In this document: positions 17,870-26,628 of the stretch, piece after piece
Layout of the letters: every line of letters starts with the position of its first letter
How positions within the stretch are numbered: position 1 is the first letter of the stretch
Assembly: GCF_024054565.1 (NCBI RefSeq)
Contig: NZ_JAMXLR010000036.1
Coordinates: forward strand, 434,001 to 498,000
Source: Aeoliella straminimaris
GTDB taxonomy: Bacteria; Planctomycetota; Planctomycetia; Pirellulales; Lacipirellulaceae
DNA: 64,000 nt
Reading direction: 5' to 3'
Notes under the pieces: model-generated
The model's database searches: none
What the model was told of the DNA's origin: nothing
What the model saw: the letters and a program-made list of their open reading frames with translations, nothing else
Program-made: the position numbers and the translations under genes

Positions 17870-19186
17870 ATGTGCCAGCGTGTTGTGACAGTGGTTGCCG
17901 CCTTCTGTTTGCTCCAAGGGACTTTCGCCGAAGCTGATTCGGAGTGGCCCCAGTTTCGCGGACCGGATGGACAGGGCAACGTCGAAGACGGGGCTCCGCT
18001 CGAGTGGAGCGAAGACTCAGGCGTTATCTGGAAGACCGAAATCCCCGGACGTGGCTGGTCGTCCCCCGTCGTCCAAGGCGATCGCATCTGGATGACCACC
18101 GCCATCGAGCGGGCGGCCGACCGCGACGAATTGAAAGAACGCACCAAGGGCAGCCCCACGGCCAACGCCATGGAATTGGCGTCCGAGGTGTCGCTGCGGG
18201 TGGTGTGTGTCGATCGCAATTCAGGCCACCTGTTGCACGACAAGGAAGTGCTGCACGTCGAAAAGCCTGATCCCATTCATTCGCTCAATAGCTACGCGTC
18301 TCCAACGCCGGTCGTGGAGCCAGGGCGATTGTATTGCCACTTCGGCTGTTATGGCACCGTGTGCCTCGACACATCGGACATGTCGGAAGTGTGGCAGCGC
18401 AAGTTCCCCAACGACCACTTCGTCGGCCCGGGCAGCTCGCCCGTGTTGTGCGACAATCTGTTGGTGCTGACCTGCGACGGTGGCTACAAACAATACGTGG
18501 TGGCGGTGGACAAGCAGACCGGCAAGACGGTGTGGAAGAAGGACCGCCCGCCGATCCGTTCCACGAATCCCGATTGCAAGAAGTCGTACTGCACGCCACT
18601 GGTGATTGAGGAGGATGGCGAAAAGCAAATCGTGATCCCCGGCGCCCAGTGGATTATCGCCTACGCTCCCGAAGATGGCCGCGAAATATGGACCTTCGAC
18701 CATGGCGCAGGATTCTCGCTGGTGCCTCGGCCGGTGGTGGACGAAGAGCACATCTACTGTTGCACCGGATATACCGGGGACAAACTGCTGGCCATCCGCC
18801 GTGGTGGCAGTGGCGACGTGACCAAGACGCACTTCGACTGGGACCACGGCCAGCAAGTGCCCCATCAGCCATCGCCCGTGCTGCATAATGGGCGGCTGTT
18901 CATCGTCAGCGACAACGGCATTGGCCAGTGCCTTGAAGCGTCGACGGGCGAGGTCGTGTGGAAGAAACGCCTGGCCGGCAACTACTCTGCCTCGCCCCTA
19001 TTGGTGAGCGACCGGTTGTACTTCTTTAGTCGCGAAGGCACTGCCACGGTGGTCGATGCCAACAGCGACAAGGGCGAAGAACTGGCCATCAACGAGCTGG
19101 ACGGAGGCTACATGGCCACGCCCGCCGTGGTGGACGGCCAACTGATCGCCCGCACCGAGAAGCATCTCTACGCCATTGGCGAATAA
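17870..19186 (+). CDS. Secreted PQQ-like beta-propeller repeat protein
   Basis: 438 residues from the ATG at 17870 (GGGAG 8 bp upstream; a TTG lies two codons earlier). The signal peptide (VVTVVAAFCLLQGTFAEA) is followed by the typical planctomycete start WPQFRGPDGQG. Repeating propeller blades contain WSSPVVQGDRIW, LLVLTCDGGYKQYVVAVD, ASTGEVVWKK and similar strands. Proteins of this type resemble quinoprotein dehydrogenase or BamB-like propellers. The PQQ-enzyme catalytic residues are not obvious, so a binding or scaffold role is as likely. It begins 119 bp after the sugar transferase gene, which may be a separate transcription unit. Confidence 0.85.
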   Translation: MCQRVVTVVAAFCLLQGTFAEADSEWPQFRGPDGQGNVEDGAPLEWSEDSGVIWKTEIPGRGWSSPVVQGDRIWMTTAIERAADRDELKERTKGSPTANAMELASEVSLRVVCVDRNSGHLLHDKEVLHVEKPDPIHSLNSYASPTPVVEPGRLYCHFGCYGTVCLDTSDMSEVWQRKFPNDHFVGPGSSPVLCDNLLVLTCDGGYKQYVVAVDKQTGKTVWKKDRPPIRSTNPDCKKSYCTPLVIEEDGEKQIVIPGAQWIIAYAPEDGREIWTFDHGAGFSLVPRPVVDEEHIYCCTGYTGDKLLAIRRGGSGDVTKTHFDWDHGQQVPHQPSPVLHNGRLFIVSDNGIGQCLEASTGEVVWKKRLAGNYSASPLLVSDRLYFFSREGTATVVDANSDKGEELAINELDGGYMATPAVVDGQLIARTEKHLYAIGE

Positions 19187-19191
19187 CGCCG

Positions 19192-19238
19192 CCAAAAAAA
19201 GCAGCAAGGTGGCGGAATTCGCCGGAATTCCGCCACCT
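19192..19238. terminator. Strong hairpin between convergent genes
   Basis: A perfect 14-bp inverted repeat, AGGTGGCGGAATTC (19207-19220) and its complement (19225-19238), has a 4-base loop. On the minus strand it is followed after eight bases by TTTTTTT (19198-19192), so it should terminate the DUF1571 gene. It can also act on the plus-strand PQQ gene. Confidence 0.7.
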
Positions 19239-19294
19239 CGCAATCTGCGTGTGACAATGTCTTGTGAGTTGGGCCAACCCATGCGGCCGCGAGA

Positions 19295-20200
19295 TTACTT
19301 GAAGATCTCGGGGTGCGCCTCGCTGAAGTGGGCGGTGGTGTATCCGTTGTTGATCTTCACATCGGTGTACATATAGAACTCGACCAACTCGGGGTTGCCG
19401 TTACTGTCCTTCTTCCAGTCGTAGGCCTCGAACCGCACTGGAATCTTCAGCTCCTTGTCAATGTAGATCTTGGCCACGTGGAACTTGAACTCGCGACGGG
19501 GAACCGGGTGAGTGATCTCCAGCATCACGGCAGGCCGGGCCGCCTCGCCTTTGCCGAGCGTGGCATCGGAGTAGGTCTTCACTTCGCATTCGCCGTACTG
19601 CATGTCGTTTTCGGCGATCGTGATCAGTTGGTCGGTCAGGTTCTTCACACCAGCCATGGTGATCGGGTGACGTTGTCCCTCCATGGCCATGCCCTTGGTG
19701 GGGTCGAGCGTCAACACGCCGGCCACTGTGGCACGCCAGCCATGGCCGCGAGCACGCATCTTGCCGCCGTTCTGGCCCTCGACGTACAGGCATTCCTGAC
19801 CCTGCTTGGGTTTCTTGAACAGCAAGTGAACGCTGAACGGGTCGTGCATCACACGCATCGACATGCAGTTGTAGTCCTGCAGCTTGCCATCGATCAGCTC
19901 GCGTTTCCAGAACGTGCAGCTATAGTCGTGCACGTTGGCGTCGATGTGAGTCTTCACCCGCTCGGCCAGCCGCTTGCAAGGCGCCAGCGGATGCTCGCCC
20001 TGATGTTGGGTGAGGTCGAAGAAGTCGGCGACGGGCACCGCATGGGCCGAAACCGTCTTGGCGGGCGTCTCGTGCGCCACACGGTAGACCGGTTCCCTCA
20101 GGTTCTCGCCACGCTCCTGCTGAGCATTGGCTGCGGATGCAACGGTAAATACAGCCACGCAACTGGCTAGTCGGCAGGTGGTGGTCGAAACCTTGATCAT
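19295..20200 (-). CDS. Exported DUF1571 protein
   Basis: 301 residues from the ATG at 20200, which has GGGAG 8-9 bp upstream. The leader (CRLASCVAVFTVASAANA) is a Sec signal. The mature part matches the DUF1571 pattern: an N-terminal helical stretch with HDYSCTFWKRE, then MRVMHDPFSVHLLFKKP, GQECLYVEG, and the C-terminal PVRFEAYDW. This fold resembles the outer-membrane-lipoprotein-sorting (LolA/LolB-like) beta barrel, and many planctomycetes carry several copies. A role in lipid or lipoprotein handling is inferred from the fold, not shown. It is transcribed divergently from the MBL hydrolase gene. Confidence 0.8.
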   Translation of the reverse strand: MIKVSTTTCRLASCVAVFTVASAANAQQERGENLREPVYRVAHETPAKTVSAHAVPVADFFDLTQHQGEHPLAPCKRLAERVKTHIDANVHDYSCTFWKRELIDGKLQDYNCMSMRVMHDPFSVHLLFKKPKQGQECLYVEGQNGGKMRARGHGWRATVAGVLTLDPTKGMAMEGQRHPITMAGVKNLTDQLITIAENDMQYGECEVKTYSDATLGKGEAARPAVMLEITHPVPRREFKFHVAKIYIDKELKIPVRFEAYDWKKDSNGNPELVEFYMYTDVKINNGYTTAHFSEAHPEIFK

Positions 20201-20561
20201 CGAAAAACTCCCTTCGCTGTGGCTCGGCCTAACGGCCCAAGGCGAGGCAACACTTCCACGCGGTTGTCTATGACAGCCTTGTGGGATGGTGTCGATACCA
20301 ATTATTCTCAAGCGATGGCGGCGGTGTGGTGCAAACGTCGCGCCAAGGCCGCGAAGTCTGGCGGGTAGTCAGGCTGGCCGACTTGCAAGTCGCTTGCTCG
20401 CAACTAGTTGGAGTGACTTGCTGCTGGCCCGCGTGGGTGGCAGCATCGTAAACCGATTGGCAAATTTGCCATGGTTTGTAATGCTTGCATCCTTTGCTGG
20501 CCAAGCTCTCGCCCGTCCATGGTAGTTGCTGCTTGACTGATCCGAAAGGGAGACGCAAAAC
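20201..20561. promoter_or_regulatory. Divergent intergenic region with short palindromes
   Basis: A 361-bp non-coding gap between the DUF1571 gene and the MBL hydrolase gene. It contains a perfect 12-bp palindrome GACTTGCAAGTC (20380-20391), a perfect 10-bp palindrome CAACTAGTTG (20401-20410) and a further GACTTGC at 20415. The closeness of the three suggests operator sites, but no regulator gene is adjacent. No gene is visible in it. Confidence 0.35.
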
Positions 20562-21221
20562 GTGAGTTCTTCTCAACCCCCAAAGATTACCACCATCCTC
20601 TCGCAGCCATTTGGCGAGAACACCTATATTCTCGGCATTCCCGGCCGGTCAGATTGCGTCGTAGTCGACCCGGGATTCGAACCCGACAAGATTTTCGCCG
20701 AACTGGACACTCAGAACCTCGTTCCGGCCGCAATTCTTAACACCCATGGGCACAGCGACCACATTGCTGGCAACGAGGCGATGAAGCAACGTTGGCCCGA
20801 CTGTCCGCTGGTGATTGGTCACGGCGACGCCCACAAGCTGACCGACCCGCGGGCGAACCTGTCGGCGATGTTTGGCGGCCAGCTTATCAGCCCCACGGCC
20901 GACGTCATGCTAGCAGAGGGCGACACCTACGAGTCGGCCGGCATGGCGTTCCGCGTGCTGGAGACACCGGGCCACTCGGCAGGGCATATTGTGTTTGTGC
21001 TCAAGAGCGATGAGCCCACGCTACTGATCGGCGGCGACATGCTGTTTCGGCAGGGGATCGGCCGGACCGACTTTCCCGATGGCGACCCCGCGGCCATGGT
21101 TCATTCGATTCGCACCAAGCTCTACACGCTGCCCGACTCCACGGTGGTTTATCCCGGGCATGGTCCGGAGACAACCATTGGCTACGAGAAAGAGAACAAC
21201 CCCTTCGTGCCCGCCACGTGA
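20562..21221 (+). CDS. MBL-fold metallohydrolase (glyoxalase II-like)
   Basis: 219 residues starting at a GTG with GGGAG upstream. The metal-binding motif THGHSDH (His62, His64, Asp66, His67) is intact. His in TPGHSAGH, Asp in GGDMLF and the C-terminal His in YPGHGPET complete a binuclear site. The short length (no separate C-terminal helical domain) and the GIGRTDFPDGD segment fit the YcbL-like glyoxalase-II or persulfide-hydrolase group rather than classic GloB. It is cytoplasmic. Its stop codon is 6 bp from that of the convergent sensor kinase, so the transcripts probably overlap. Confidence 0.85.
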   Translation: MSSSQPPKITTILSQPFGENTYILGIPGRSDCVVVDPGFEPDKIFAELDTQNLVPAAILNTHGHSDHIAGNEAMKQRWPDCPLVIGHGDAHKLTDPRANLSAMFGGQLISPTADVMLAEGDTYESAGMAFRVLETPGHSAGHIVFVLKSDEPTLLIGGDMLFRQGIGRTDFPDGDPAAMVHSIRTKLYTLPDSTVVYPGHGPETTIGYEKENNPFVPAT

Positions 21222-21227
21222 GCTGCC

Positions 21228-23099
21228 CTACATGCCGGGCGCTAAGGTCTGGCGCTGGATGTGACTGTCCGAGCCGTCGTCGTCCGGCTCTTCGTCCACC
21301 ACTTCGGAGTGCGCACGCTGATCAGCGGCTGGCACCTTTTGCACGGGCAGTTCCATCAGGAACTTGCTGCCCTTGCCGGGGGCGCTTTCCACACGGATGT
21401 TGCCGCCATGCTCCTGCATGATTTTCTGGCTGACGGGCAGGCCCAGGCCGGTGCCGCGGCTGCCTTTGCCGCTGACGAACACGGTAAAGATGTTTTCGAT
21501 GTCTTTGGTCTCGATGCCGACACCGGTGTCTTGCACCTCGACAATGGCCAGCTTGCCGGCATCTTCCAGGTGGGTCCGCACGTGCACCTCGCGACGTTGG
21601 CAGTCTTCGCAGGCATCGATGGCGTTCGTCACTACGTTCAGCACAGCGCGGTGAATGGCCTCGGGATCGAACATTGACGTGGGAATGTCCTTGCCCGGTT
21701 TGAACTGCAGCTTGGTGCCAAGTTCCCCGGCGCGTGTCTGCATCAGTTCCACCACGTCGGACACCACCTCATTCAGGTCGGCGGGCACCGGTTCGGGTTC
21801 GCGTTCCTTGCTGAAAGTCAACATGTCCATCACCAGGCCGGAAATACGCTGCTGATTGCGCTCGACAATCTTCCAGCCTTTCTGCATGGTGTCCATGGCG
21901 CGGAACAGGGTTTCGGGATCCTGTTCGCCGCTCTCCAGGGCCTTGGCCTGGTCCTGCATGGCGAGCTCTATCAAGTAGCTTCCTCCGCGAACGCCCTGCA
22001 AGATGTTCTTGATATGGTGCGACAGCGAGGCGATCGTCTGCCCCACGGCTGCCAGGCGTTCGGCCTGAACCATGGCTTTGTAGTAGCCAGTGTCTTCCAC
22101 TGCCAAAGCCGCCTGGTGGGCGATGGCCACCATCAATTTCAAGTGCTCCTGCGTGAACTTCGTGGTGGTTCGCTCTTGCAGCATCCGCTGCGGCGTAAGC
22201 GACGTGTCGATGTAGATCACGCCTACCACGTCGTACCGACCTTGCATCGGCACGCAGATCGCTTCCCGCACGCCCAGCTTCACGATACTCTGGGCGGGGT
22301 CCCAACGCTGGTCGTCGCGAGCGTTACTGGTCAGCACACCCTCGTTACGTTCGACCACGTAGTCGAGGATCGTCTTGCTGATCGTGATTTTGTCTTCGGT
22401 CTGCACGCCTCGCCGGTGGCGACGCACGCGTGGGGCCAGGTGCCCGTTGCGTTCGTCTTTCAGCATGATGCAGCCACGGTCGGCGTCGACCCACTCGAAG
22501 ATCATCTCCATGATCCGCGCCAGCAGTTCGTCGATGTCCAGCGTGTGGCTCACGGCCAGTGCCGTGCGATACATGATCTGCAGATTGCTTCGCGCCCGAG
22601 CGAGCCAGGGGCTGGCCTGGTCGTCGGTCGGGGCGACCAGGATGTCGCTCGAATCGCTCTGCGTTACCGCGTGTAGGATGCGCGATTCATCTTCCTTCGC
22701 CCCCGAGGGGATGATGCTGATCTCGTCCGACAGGTCGGGTTGCTCCTGCGGCGTGCCGGTGTACAGCACCAGGGTGCGGCCCAATTGGATCTGATCGCCG
22801 CTGGCCAGCACATGGTCCTGCACCCGTCGGCCGTTGATGAAGCTGCCGTTCGAGCTGTTGCGGTCGCGGAAGCGATAGGTGTCGCCTTCCTGCTCCAGCA
22901 CGGCGTGCATACGTGATACTTCGGTGTCGTGCAGCTGGATGGCGTTGTCGCCCACCCGGCCGATCGATACGACGGGCCCCTCGAGGTCGAAACGCGACCC
23001 CTGATCGCGGCCTTGGATAACAAACAGACTCGGCACAGTAACCGTGGGTGGACGAGAATAGTGGGCGTAACTGCTGAAAGCACCGCCCGACTCGTCCAC
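21228..23099 (-). CDS. FHA-GAF sensor histidine kinase
   Basis: 623 residues with no membrane segment, so it is a cytoplasmic kinase. An FHA domain (about 25-115; SIGRVGDNAIQL, SRMHA, NSSNGSFING) should bind phosphothreonine peptides. A GAF domain (about 170-335) follows. The HisKA region has phospho-acceptor His361 in SLSHHIKN. The HATPase domain shows NVVTNAIDA, DTGVGI and GTGLGLP. Translation starts at a GTG only two bases after the stop of the receiver gene, so the pair is translationally coupled. The FHA input suggests crosstalk with Ser/Thr kinases, which planctomycetes have in number. The second H in SHHIKN replaces the usual Glu. Confidence 0.9.
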   Translation of the reverse strand: MDESGGAFSSYAHYSRPPTVTVPSLFVIQGRDQGSRFDLEGPVVSIGRVGDNAIQLHDTEVSRMHAVLEQEGDTYRFRDRNSSNGSFINGRRVQDHVLASGDQIQLGRTLVLYTGTPQEQPDLSDEISIIPSGAKEDESRILHAVTQSDSSDILVAPTDDQASPWLARARSNLQIMYRTALAVSHTLDIDELLARIMEMIFEWVDADRGCIMLKDERNGHLAPRVRRHRRGVQTEDKITISKTILDYVVERNEGVLTSNARDDQRWDPAQSIVKLGVREAICVPMQGRYDVVGVIYIDTSLTPQRMLQERTTTKFTQEHLKLMVAIAHQAALAVEDTGYYKAMVQAERLAAVGQTIASLSHHIKNILQGVRGGSYLIELAMQDQAKALESGEQDPETLFRAMDTMQKGWKIVERNQQRISGLVMDMLTFSKEREPEPVPADLNEVVSDVVELMQTRAGELGTKLQFKPGKDIPTSMFDPEAIHRAVLNVVTNAIDACEDCQRREVHVRTHLEDAGKLAIVEVQDTGVGIETKDIENIFTVFVSGKGSRGTGLGLPVSQKIMQEHGGNIRVESAPGKGSKFLMELPVQKVPAADQRAHSEVVDEEPDDDGSDSHIQRQTLAPGM

Positions 23100-23101
23100 A
23101 G

Positions 23102-23476
23102 CTATGCGGCCGCGGCCCGACGTTGCTCCAAAACGCTCTCAATTCTACGGATCAGTTGGCCGTAGTGGTAGGGTTTTGCTAGCAGCTCTGAGGGGTCAAA
23201 AGCAATTTCTGCCCCGGTTATTTTGCCGAGAAGAACGATTGGGGTGTTCGTGCGGCGCGCCGTCGCGGTCAATTCCCGCAGCGCCTGCCGTTCGACGCTC
23301 GAATCGCTGTCCGCATCCAGCACGATCAACTGCGGCCGCAACTGCTCGGCCAGCGTCACCGCTTCGGCTGCCCGCGAAGCCTCGATGGACGAAGTGCCAC
23401 TTCGCGCGAGCAGGGCACAGAGCACCTCACGCGATTCGGCGGACTGGTCAACGATCAACACTCGGTTCGAATACAT
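23102..23476 (-). CDS. Single-domain receiver-like protein
   Basis: 124 residues. A CheY-like fold with Asp10, phospho-acceptor candidate Asp54 in IVLDAD and Lys101 in LLAKPY. Position 11 is Gln rather than the usual second acidic residue (VDQS), and the switch Thr/Ser position after strand 4 is a leucine (VLLG). Phosphorylation may therefore be weak or altered. There is no output domain. It directly precedes the FHA-GAF kinase with a two-base gap, so it is likely its partner or an allosteric receiver. The ATG at 23476 has no strong ribosome-binding site. Confidence 0.8.
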   Translation of the reverse strand: MYSNRVLIVDQSAESREVLCALLARSGTSSIEASRAAEAVTLAEQLRPQLIVLDADSDSSVERQALRELTATARRTNTPIVLLGKITGAEIAFDPSELLAKPYHYGQLIRRIESVLEQRRAAAA

Positions 23477-24303
23477 AGCGAAATACCGAAATTACTGTCT
23501 GCCGAACTGGTCGGGTCGAACCGAGCGGAAGACGTGGCGCACAATGGATGTTCGTACTGGCAAGCGGTTTGCCGGGCGGGGTGCGAAGCATAGTAAGGGC
23601 CCGCGAGTGTGTCAAAACCGAATTTTCGCTTCCCGGCTACTATCTGTACCTTCTGTGGCCTTCATGCTAGCAGATGGCGACTCGCCCTTGGACGTTTTGA
23701 AGGTTTTGGGCCGCTTTTGGGGGATATCGATTTCACGTTCCAAAACTCCAGGGGGTCGGCCTCACCTCGAATGTTGTAACTTGATACTTGCAAACAACTT
23801 GCGCGTTTCCAGGTGCGTCAAAACCCAGAGGGTTTTGGAACCCCACGCTCCCCAAAACGATCAAAACCCCGTTTCCGTCCAGGAAGCGCTCGTCGGCTAA
23901 ATCGTCTCCCTACCTGCGGCTAACGCCGCCAGCTCCTATGTTGACGATGCCCCGCTCATTGCCCACGCAGCCACCACCTCACGATGGAGGTGTACGTATT
24001 GCCACTTATGCATTAGACCAACTGCGACAGGCGTCTCAAGAACTACTTTTTGACAAGTAGGTAGGTCGCTCGCGCCAGACTCCTGCAGCCGATGTCTTGC
24101 AGATGGTTCTTGTCTCTTCAGCAGAGGTAGCGTGGGTGGTTCCAGTGGCAGTGTTGAGGCTTCCTGTGCGGGTATTGCGGCTTGGGTGGGTGGTACACTT
24201 GGGTGGCTTTCTATTCGGAGGTCCGCGTCAAATTCCAGAAGAGCTAAACTTTAGCGACTCGGTGCTGCTGTTGTTGCTACTGACAAACAAAGGACCGCCA
24301 ATC
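23477..24303. other. Long non-coding region upstream of the receiver/kinase pair
   Basis: 827 bp without a convincing gene. Several short open frames exist, but none has both a start signal and a protein-like composition. It holds the CAAAAC repeat cluster listed separately. A small hairpin with arms CTACTT and AAGTAG lies at 24043-24060. Promoters for the kinase operon (minus) and the membrane protein at 24304 (plus) must lie here. Confidence 0.5.
23611..23868. repeat. CAAAAC/GTTTTG repeat cluster
   Basis: Eight occurrences of CAAAAC or its complement lie within about 260 bp: 23612, 23694, 23703, 23741, 23819, 23832, 23853 and 23862. Several sit in a wider GTCAAAACC or CCAAAAC context and in inverted pairs, for example 23819 against 23832. 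The density is far above chance. The region lies 135-390 bp upstream of the receiver gene start. A similar CAAAAC element appears in the 2.1-2.3 kb cluster. Confidence 0.6.
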
Positions 24304-24948
24304 ATGTGGACTGAATTGCCAAGCTGTCTCGTTTCGGTTCCGGAGATCTTAGCAGCTGGAAACGCTGTTCCCGGCATTCCAATCGATGCTCTCTGTATGC
24401 ACGCTCTCGCGGCAGGGCTAGCTTCTACGTGGCTGCTTGCCCTCTGCAAAGCAGGAGAACTAACTGGCAATCAGGAAAACGTCTCACACTTGCCTCCCGA
24501 AAGAAGGTTGCCGCACGACTCCGATGCGAAGGTCGCAGGCGCCTTGTTTGCGATGGGGGCGGTGATTGGTGTCGCGATTGCGCTGGTTCTGCACTCCAAT
24601 GGAGGAGACGCAGCGAGCTATTGGCCGCTGTCTCTGGCAGCGGGAGCGGTGCTTGGCGTTGTGGTTCCCTGGCCGCTGGTTCGCAGGCTCGGTAAGGATT
24701 ACCTCGACCGTGCGCGACTCAACCTGGAACAAGGTCGCTTCAAAGAAGCGATGCAGGATGCCGCCGAGGTCGAACGTATCTCAGAGGTCTACAAGTCCGA
24801 GGCCATCGAGATCAAGGAGTACGCGCGCCAGCAGCGAGACGAGCAGATCGCTATAGGAAACGCCCAACCGGTTAGCGTCAGCCAGTCGACAGAAGGCGAT
24901 CCTGAGTTTGCTGAATTTTTGAGCTCCTACACGCCTGGCTCATTGTAA
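24304..24948 (+). CDS. Membrane protein with C-terminal helical (TPR/coiled-coil-like) tail
   Basis: 214 residues from the ATG at 24304, preceded by AAAGGA. Membrane segments are seen near residues 30-50 (LCMHALAAGLASTWLLAL), 78-98 (ALFAMGAVIGVAIALVL) and 105-125 (WPLSLAAGAVLGVVVPWPLV). A charged helical region follows (YLDRARLNLEQGRFKEAMQDAAEVERI), resembling a single TPR unit, and then a flexible tail. No family is recognised. The longer upstream frame is repetitive and lacks a good start. Confidence 0.6.
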   Translation: MWTELPSCLVSVPEILAAGNAVPGIPIDALCMHALAAGLASTWLLALCKAGELTGNQENVSHLPPERRLPHDSDAKVAGALFAMGAVIGVAIALVLHSNGGDAASYWPLSLAAGAVLGVVVPWPLVRRLGKDYLDRARLNLEQGRFKEAMQDAAEVERISEVYKSEAIEIKEYARQQRDEQIAIGNAQPVSVSQSTEGDPEFAEFLSSYTPGSL

Positions 24949-25047
24949 GTCGGCGCTCGCGACACGGTTGTACAATAGGCCACACCCCAGGAAACCAAGC
25001 TCAGTAGCCGTTTCCACCACGAGGTTTGGACAGCCCCCGCCACCGCT

Positions 25048-26394
25048 CTAGTTCGTTCTGGCGCTTTCGAGCGAGTGCATGATCTGCTGCAGCCGCACGC
25101 GGGCTGCGCTCGCTTCGGGATCGTCCTGCTGGGCGGGGGTCTCGCGGGGCAGGGCGCGGGCGTCGAGCAACTGCCCCGACTTCTTCAAGCGCCACTGGCC
25201 GTCGAACACGGCGGCCTTTTCACCGGACGCGCCGTACGTGTAGGCGTGCGAAGCTCCGGGCTTCCCGTGTACTTGCGGAGCGATGGAATTGCCGTCCCTG
25301 CTACTTTGATCGGTCAGTTCTACCCCGGCTAGTTCGCAGAAGGTGGGGAACAGGTCCACCACGTCGACCAAGTCGTCGCAGACGGCTCCCTTGGGAATCG
25401 AATCGGGTCCCCACCAGATCAAAGGTACATGCGTGCCGGCGTCGACCACGGTGTGCTTTCCGCCATTTACCCTTCCCGCAGTTGTGTGTCGGGTGTGGAG
25501 CAGTTCGTCGGTTTGGCCGGACAGGGGATTCTCGAAGAAGCGTTCTTCCGTGCCATTGTCGGCCATGAACACGACGTACGTGTTCTCTCGTATTCCCAAT
25601 TCATCGATGGCTGACAATAGTCGGTGCACGAGGCCATCCATGTAGCTGACCATGTTCACCAGGTTTGCTGGCCGAGGGGGCGAGGCAGCACGGTCCTCAG
25701 GCGTCTCGACCATCGGATAGTGTGGCATCAACTCGTTGTGCACAAGGAGGAAGGGTTCGCCCGCTGCGGTGGCTTCGCTCATTTGCTGGACCACGTAGTC
25801 GACGAGCACATCTGGCCCGAAGCGTTCGGCGATGTCGTCGCGGAGCTCACCATCCTGGTTGAAGGTCGGATTCCAATAACGGGTGGTTTTATGGCCCTGG
25901 CCGGACTCCGAATCTGTTCGCCAGATTTGCCATAGGCACCAGGAATCAAAACCCGCGTAGTGCGGATGCCGCGGGTGCAGTTCCAGCGTGGCGAGTTGCC
26001 ACTTGCCGGAAACCGCCGTGCGGTAACCCTGGTCGCGTAGTCGCTGTGCGTAGGTCGGCATTTTCTGGAAGTCGACCTGCCGCGTCGTGCCCTGGTGAAC
26101 CGGCAGAACGCCCGTTTGCAAGTGCCGGGCGCTGTAGAGCCCCGTGAGCATGCTCACTCGCGACGGTGTGCATACGCCGCTGGCATATGCTCGGGAGAAA
26201 CGCGTTCCTTCGGCCGCCATGCGATCGATGTTTGGCGTCGAAAAGTCGAGCCCTCCGTAGCACCCCAGCCCTTCGTACCCGAGATCATCCACGTAGATCA
26301 GCAGGATGTTCGGTCGAGTGGGTTGAGCCTCGGACTCAATTGCCCACGCCAGGCAGGCACCGACAAACGCAATCCAACACGCGAGCTTAGTCAT
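25048..26394 (-). CDS. Secreted sulfatase (formylglycine-dependent)
   Basis: 448 residues from the ATG at 26394, which begins the signal peptide (MTKLACWIAFVGACLAWA). Metal-binding Asp36 and Asp37 lie in YVDDLGY. The formylglycine cysteine is Cys75 in GVCTPSR, the CxPxR consensus recognised by the maturation enzyme. Later motifs include SGKWQLA and the metal-binding ADNGTEE region. Sulfatases of this type remove sulfate from polysaccharides such as algal glycans, a common planctomycete trait. No maturase or other sulfatase is in the window. The frame continues far upstream, but the extra part overlaps the next gene's start and lacks a signal sequence. Confidence 0.92.
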   Translation of the reverse strand: MTKLACWIAFVGACLAWAIESEAQPTRPNILLIYVDDLGYEGLGCYGGLDFSTPNIDRMAAEGTRFSRAYASGVCTPSRVSMLTGLYSARHLQTGVLPVHQGTTRQVDFQKMPTYAQRLRDQGYRTAVSGKWQLATLELHPRHPHYAGFDSWCLWQIWRTDSESGQGHKTTRYWNPTFNQDGELRDDIAERFGPDVLVDYVVQQMSEATAAGEPFLLVHNELMPHYPMVETPEDRAASPPRPANLVNMVSYMDGLVHRLLSAIDELGIRENTYVVFMADNGTEERFFENPLSGQTDELLHTRHTTAGRVNGGKHTVVDAGTHVPLIWWGPDSIPKGAVCDDLVDVVDLFPTFCELAGVELTDQSSRDGNSIAPQVHGKPGASHAYTYGASGEKAAVFDGQWRLKKSGQLLDARALPRETPAQQDDPEASAARVRLQQIMHSLESARTN

Positions 26395-26628
26395 GTTTCT
26401 ATTTGGCCAAACAAAGCGGCGTCTCCCAACCGGCCAATTATAGCTTGCTTGTTCCGCGTTCGCATCCGCATGCTCGACTCTAGCGTTGCCCCATCGCTGT
26501 GGTTCATTGGCTGCACCGCCATCGGGTAGTATTGGTCGCGGTGTTGGCGGGACCCATGTCCCCGTTGCCCCGCCCGCTCTGCTATAGTGAGCCTTACTCT
26601 TCCTTCCCACTTCGAGGACATTTTGCCA

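Noticed and set aside
23788..24060. A 90-codon plus-strand frame downstream of the CAAAAC cluster
   Set aside because: Pro/Ser/Lys-rich composition, start inside the repeat region, and no start signal.
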